Positions 61,342-64,000 of a stretch of DNA of 64,000 bases are shown here, in pieces. This DNA is from an uncultured Anaerolineae bacterium (GTDB taxonomy: Bacteria > Chloroflexota > Anaerolineae > Promineifilales > Promineifilaceae), in NCBI GenBank assembly GCA_905479495.1, contig CAJQMR010000022.1, positions 1 through 64,000 of the forward strand. Direction: 5' to 3'. Within the stretch, counting starts at the first letter, position 1; the number at the start of each line of letters is the position of its first letter. The notes under the pieces were generated by a model that searched no databases, was not told the origin of the DNA, and was given only the letters and a program-made list of their open reading frames with translations. The translations under genes and the position numbers were made by a program.

Positions 61342-64000
61342 ATGTGGTTCAAGCTAAAACACAAATTTGCGCCCACCCTGCCTCCGTTAGCCCTGGGTTT
61401 GTTTGCTGGACGGGTGCTGAGTGAACAGTGGTCGCTCTACTACGGAGTCAGCTTATTTGCCGCGATTTTACTCACAGCAAGTCTGTCGCTTTTAGCACTT
61501 TTTAGCCTGCGCCATCACCCACTGCGCCAAACATGGCCGCTGCTTTTGCTGCTTGGCTACGTGTTTTACCCATATCCTACTCTTTTTGCGGTCGCCATTG
61601 TGCTGCTGCTGGTAACGGCCGTAATCGCCCAATTAGTGCCTCTCCCGCAGCAAATCTTGCCACCTGAGCGCATCCTGAAACTAGGTCTGCTCAGCAGCAT
61701 GGTTTTATTTGGCTTGCTGTACGTAGTCACCTTAGCGCCAGGCTTGCTGCCAGCCGACAATGGCGAGTTTCAGCTGGTTGGGGCTACGCTGGGAGTGGCG
61801 CACCCACCTGGCTTTCCCCTTTACACACTGCTTAGCAAGTTAATGACCTGGCTGCCCATTGCGGCTACGGCTGCTTATAAAATCAATCTCCTTTCAATGC
61901 TCATCGGCACAGCCACGCTGGGAGTGGTTTACCTGGCCGTTTTTCGCCTGACAGAGCGGCATCTGGCAGCGGGCACGGCCGTTCTCGCCCTGGGTACCGC
62001 CACCACTTTCTGGGCACAGGCCACCACAGCCAACATTCGCAGCCTGACGGCCTTTTTTGCCGCATTGGCTATTTATGCGCTCATTCGTCATTGGCAAGAA
62101 AAAGCCCAGACAGATCGTTACCTCGTCTTGTTTGCCGCGGCACTTAGCTTTGGCTTCACCCATCACCTTTCTCTGGCGTTTATGGGGCTTGTCTTTGGGT
62201 TTAGCTTGATTTTGATCGATCCTGGATTTTTCAGAACGCCGCTGCGCTGGAAACGGCCGTTTCTGGCTACCCTCGCTGGTCTTATTCCTTTGTTCTACCT
62301 GCCGCTGCGTGCCGGAGCCGATGTACCGGGAGCCAGCGCTGGCCTCAACACCCTCTCTGGCTTTGTGAACCACTTTTTGGCGCTGGGCTTCCAGGGAGAT
62401 TTTTTCTATTTTGTGCAGCCTGTGGTGCTGTGGCCCCGTCTCAAGGTGATGGGCAATGTACTGACCTTTCAATTTTCGCCCTGGCTGCTAGCCGGGGCGC
62501 TGCTGGGCTGGCTGCTCTTGATGCGACGTCACTGGCGGCTGGGGTTGCTGCTGGGCGGCTCATTTGCCCTGCACACGCTAATAACAGCCACTTACCGCGC
62601 CCCGCAAACCGTGGAATACATGCTGCCCGCTTATGTGCCGCTGGCCATTTGCATTGGCATCGCCAGCGGCTACTTGAGCAAACTGGGATCAAAGCAGCCA
62701 GCGGCCATTGGCTGGCTTCCCTTAACGGTAACGGCCGTTCTGTTCACAACGGCCGTCTGGCAAGGGTGGCAGCATTGGCCCAGCTATCGTTGGCTGCACC
62801 AAACCGAGGATGCGCGCGACTACGCTCAAACCATTTTGGATGAAGCTCCGCCAGACAGTCTGATTTTGGCCAACTGGCATTGGGCTACCCCACTGTGGTA
62901 TTTGCAAATAGTGGAGGGGGTGCGGCCTGATGTGACAATTGACTATGTGGCACCGGGTGAAGGATTGTACAGTCAAACCTGGGTGGAAGAGATTGGGGTC
63001 GGACTGGGAAACGGCCGTTCTGTCATCGCCACCTACATTGACGAAGCAGCCTACAGCGCATTGCCCCCTGCGGAACCGCTGGGCGAGGCGCTGTTGTTTC
63101 GCCAAACGCCACGTACCGAACTGCCCAACCAGTTCATCCCCCTTGCGCTCGCGCTTAACGATGGGACACAGGTTTTAGGCTACACGCTGGAACAGGCCGA
63201 AGTAGAAATCGGCCTGGAAGCACGTCTAACGCTGGCCTGGGAAGGAACAACACCGGTGCCGTTTTTTGTCCATGTGCTGGATGAAACAGGTACTATTGTG
63301 GCCCAGGCCGATGTGCAGGCTGTCCCCCAGACGGAAGGCATTACCCTCACCCAGTTCCGTCTAACACCACGCCAGGGGCCGGGTGACTTTGCCCTGCGGC
63401 TGGGCAGCGGAGCAGATTTTGCCGAAATTGGCACACTAAACGTAACGCCGGCCAGTCTGCCACCAGCGTCGCAGCATCCAATTTCTCGTCCCGTAATAGG
63501 CGAGACGCCCTCTCTCGTGCTCGTTGGTTACGATTGGGACAATACCTTGCCCGGACAAACTCGCCTCTACTTACACTGGCAAACCGACAAAGGCTATTTC
63601 AGCACCATTTCAGACACAGAGGGCAGTGAGAGCATCCCCCAGCTTATGGCACCCTGGGGACTGGTTCAATCGAAGTGGTCCGTTCCACGATCTCGACCTG
63701 GTGAACATTATGTTCCTTTGGGACAGGGCCTTGTTTGGACAGGGAAATCGCTGGCTGACGTGGCAACGGGCGTTTCCCCTGGAGATACAATTGACTTGCC
63801 CATGCAGTTTATAAACGGCCGTCCCCTGCTGCGTGACACCGTCGTTTCTACCCGCTTAGTAGGACTTGAAGCAGACGGCTTTACCTGGGCCTGGTGCGAT
63901 CTGGTGGATAGTATTCCAGCGATGGGTGGCGTCCCCACATTGAAGTGGATTCATGGCTCTGAGGTGCAATCGCCACGAACAATTGTTTTCCCGCCTCGCT
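61342..64000 (+). CDS. DUF2723 (GT-C-like) membrane protein, runs off window
   Basis: An open frame of at least 886 codons has no stop before the end of the window. The N-terminal half has about twelve membrane segments and the DUF2723 motif PADNGEFQLVGATLGVAHPP, then GFPLYTLLSKL. This is a GT-C glycosyltransferase-like loop with acidic residues. Later parts, ANWHWATPLWYLQIVEGVRPD and soluble beta-rich segments, lie outside the membrane. It may transfer lipid-linked sugars onto proteins; the substrate is unknown. Confidence 0.85.
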   Translation, partial: MWFKLKHKFAPTLPPLALGLFAGRVLSEQWSLYYGVSLFAAILLTASLSLLALFSLRHHPLRQTWPLLLLLGYVFYPYPTLFAVAIVLLLVTAVIAQLVPLPQQILPPERILKLGLLSSMVLFGLLYVVTLAPGLLPADNGEFQLVGATLGVAHPPGFPLYTLLSKLMTWLPIAATAAYKINLLSMLIGTATLGVVYLAVFRLTERHLAAGTAVLALGTATTFWAQATTANIRSLTAFFAALAIYALIRHWQEKAQTDRYLVLFAAALSFGFTHHLSLAFMGLVFGFSLILIDPGFFRTPLRWKRPFLATLAGLIPLFYLPLRAGADVPGASAGLNTLSGFVNHFLALGFQGDFFYFVQPVVLWPRLKVMGNVLTFQFSPWLLAGALLGWLLLMRRHWRLGLLLGGSFALHTLITATYRAPQTVEYMLPAYVPLAICIGIASGYLSKLGSKQPAAIGWLPLTVTAVLFTTAVWQGWQHWPSYRWLHQTEDARDYAQTILDEAPPDSLILANWHWATPLWYLQIVEGVRPDVTIDYVAPGEGLYSQTWVEEIGVGLGNGRSVIATYIDEAAYSALPPAEPLGEALLFRQTPRTELPNQFIPLALALNDGTQVLGYTLEQAEVEIGLEARLTLAWEGTTPVPFFVHVLDETGTIVAQADVQAVPQTEGITLTQFRLTPRQGPGDFALRLGSGADFAEIGTLNVTPASLPPASQHPISRPVIGETPSLVLVGYDWDNTLPGQTRLYLHWQTDKGYFSTISDTEGSESIPQLMAPWGLVQSKWSVPRSRPGEHYVPLGQGLVWTGKSLADVATGVSPGDTIDLPMQFINGRPLLRDTVVSTRLVGLEADGFTWAWCDLVDSIPAMGGVPTLKWIHGSEVQSPRTIVFPPR

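Overview
The window looks like chromosomal DNA of a bacterium, most likely a Chloroflexota member of the Anaerolineae type. That placement is an inference from gene content: a kaiBC clock operon outside Cyanobacteria, a DUF2723 membrane protein, a secreted FG-GAP protein ending in a YLPLV-type tail, and several TTG starts. No rRNA or tRNA gene was seen. The octamer palindrome ACGGCCGT occurs throughout (over 20 copies by eye in the first 10 kb, inside and between genes) and is nearly absent from a few AT-richer islands.

Layout. 1-16 kb: housekeeping and accessory genes (an SDR resembling chlorophyll b reductases, dodecin, a broken higBA pair, an FG-GAP protein, htpG, an MA-type peptidase, an AEC transporter, a HEAT protein, an M50 protease, an ABC ATPase, marR with a divergent DUF998 gene, carbonic anhydrase). 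16.3-20.2 kb: one large AT-rich membrane NACHT ATPase. 20.4-26 kb: a glycosyltransferase, adenosine-kinase-like PfkB, ahcY, PAP2 and fetAB. 26.2-30.7 kb: a PAS protein with a KaiA/RsbU_N-like C-terminus, kaiB, kaiC and a histidine kinase. 30.8-31.3 kb: two gene remnants fused at an ACGGCCGT site.

32.4-40.6 kb: a lasso peptide cluster (cyclase, two precursors each behind its own promoter, HPr-kinase-like enzyme, sulfotransferase, PqqD-like RRE, and a leader peptidase fused to a nucleotidyltransferase). It sits exactly between the large and small subunits of aconitase X, with ATGA overlaps at both borders. 40.7-46.4 kb: two membrane helix-hairpin-helix proteins and a tandem pair of ParB-like/universal stress proteins.

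46.6-58.2 kb: a his operon, hisG-D-[GxxExxY]-C-B-H-A-[HAD]-F-[membrane protein]-I-[DUF429]-E, then a calcineurin-like phosphatase. It is preceded by a classical attenuator: a 26-codon leader peptide with five His codons, alternative pairings and a 12-bp terminator. Small palindromic elements lie at almost every his junction, often containing the stop codon. Related inserts lie in frame inside hisC, hisH and hisF, making each product about 20 residues longer than usual. The GxxExxY gene has 27-bp inverted ends of the same sequence family. 58.2-64 kb: a Ser/Thr kinase with TPRs, a tiny membrane protein, and the start of a DUF2723 protein that runs off the window.

Most interesting items: the lasso cluster inside aconitase X, the his attenuator, the KaiA-like/KaiB/KaiC/kinase operon, the GxxExxY cassette with possible non-autonomous palindromes, the three-copy twin-hairpin element, and the ACGGCCGT palindrome itself.
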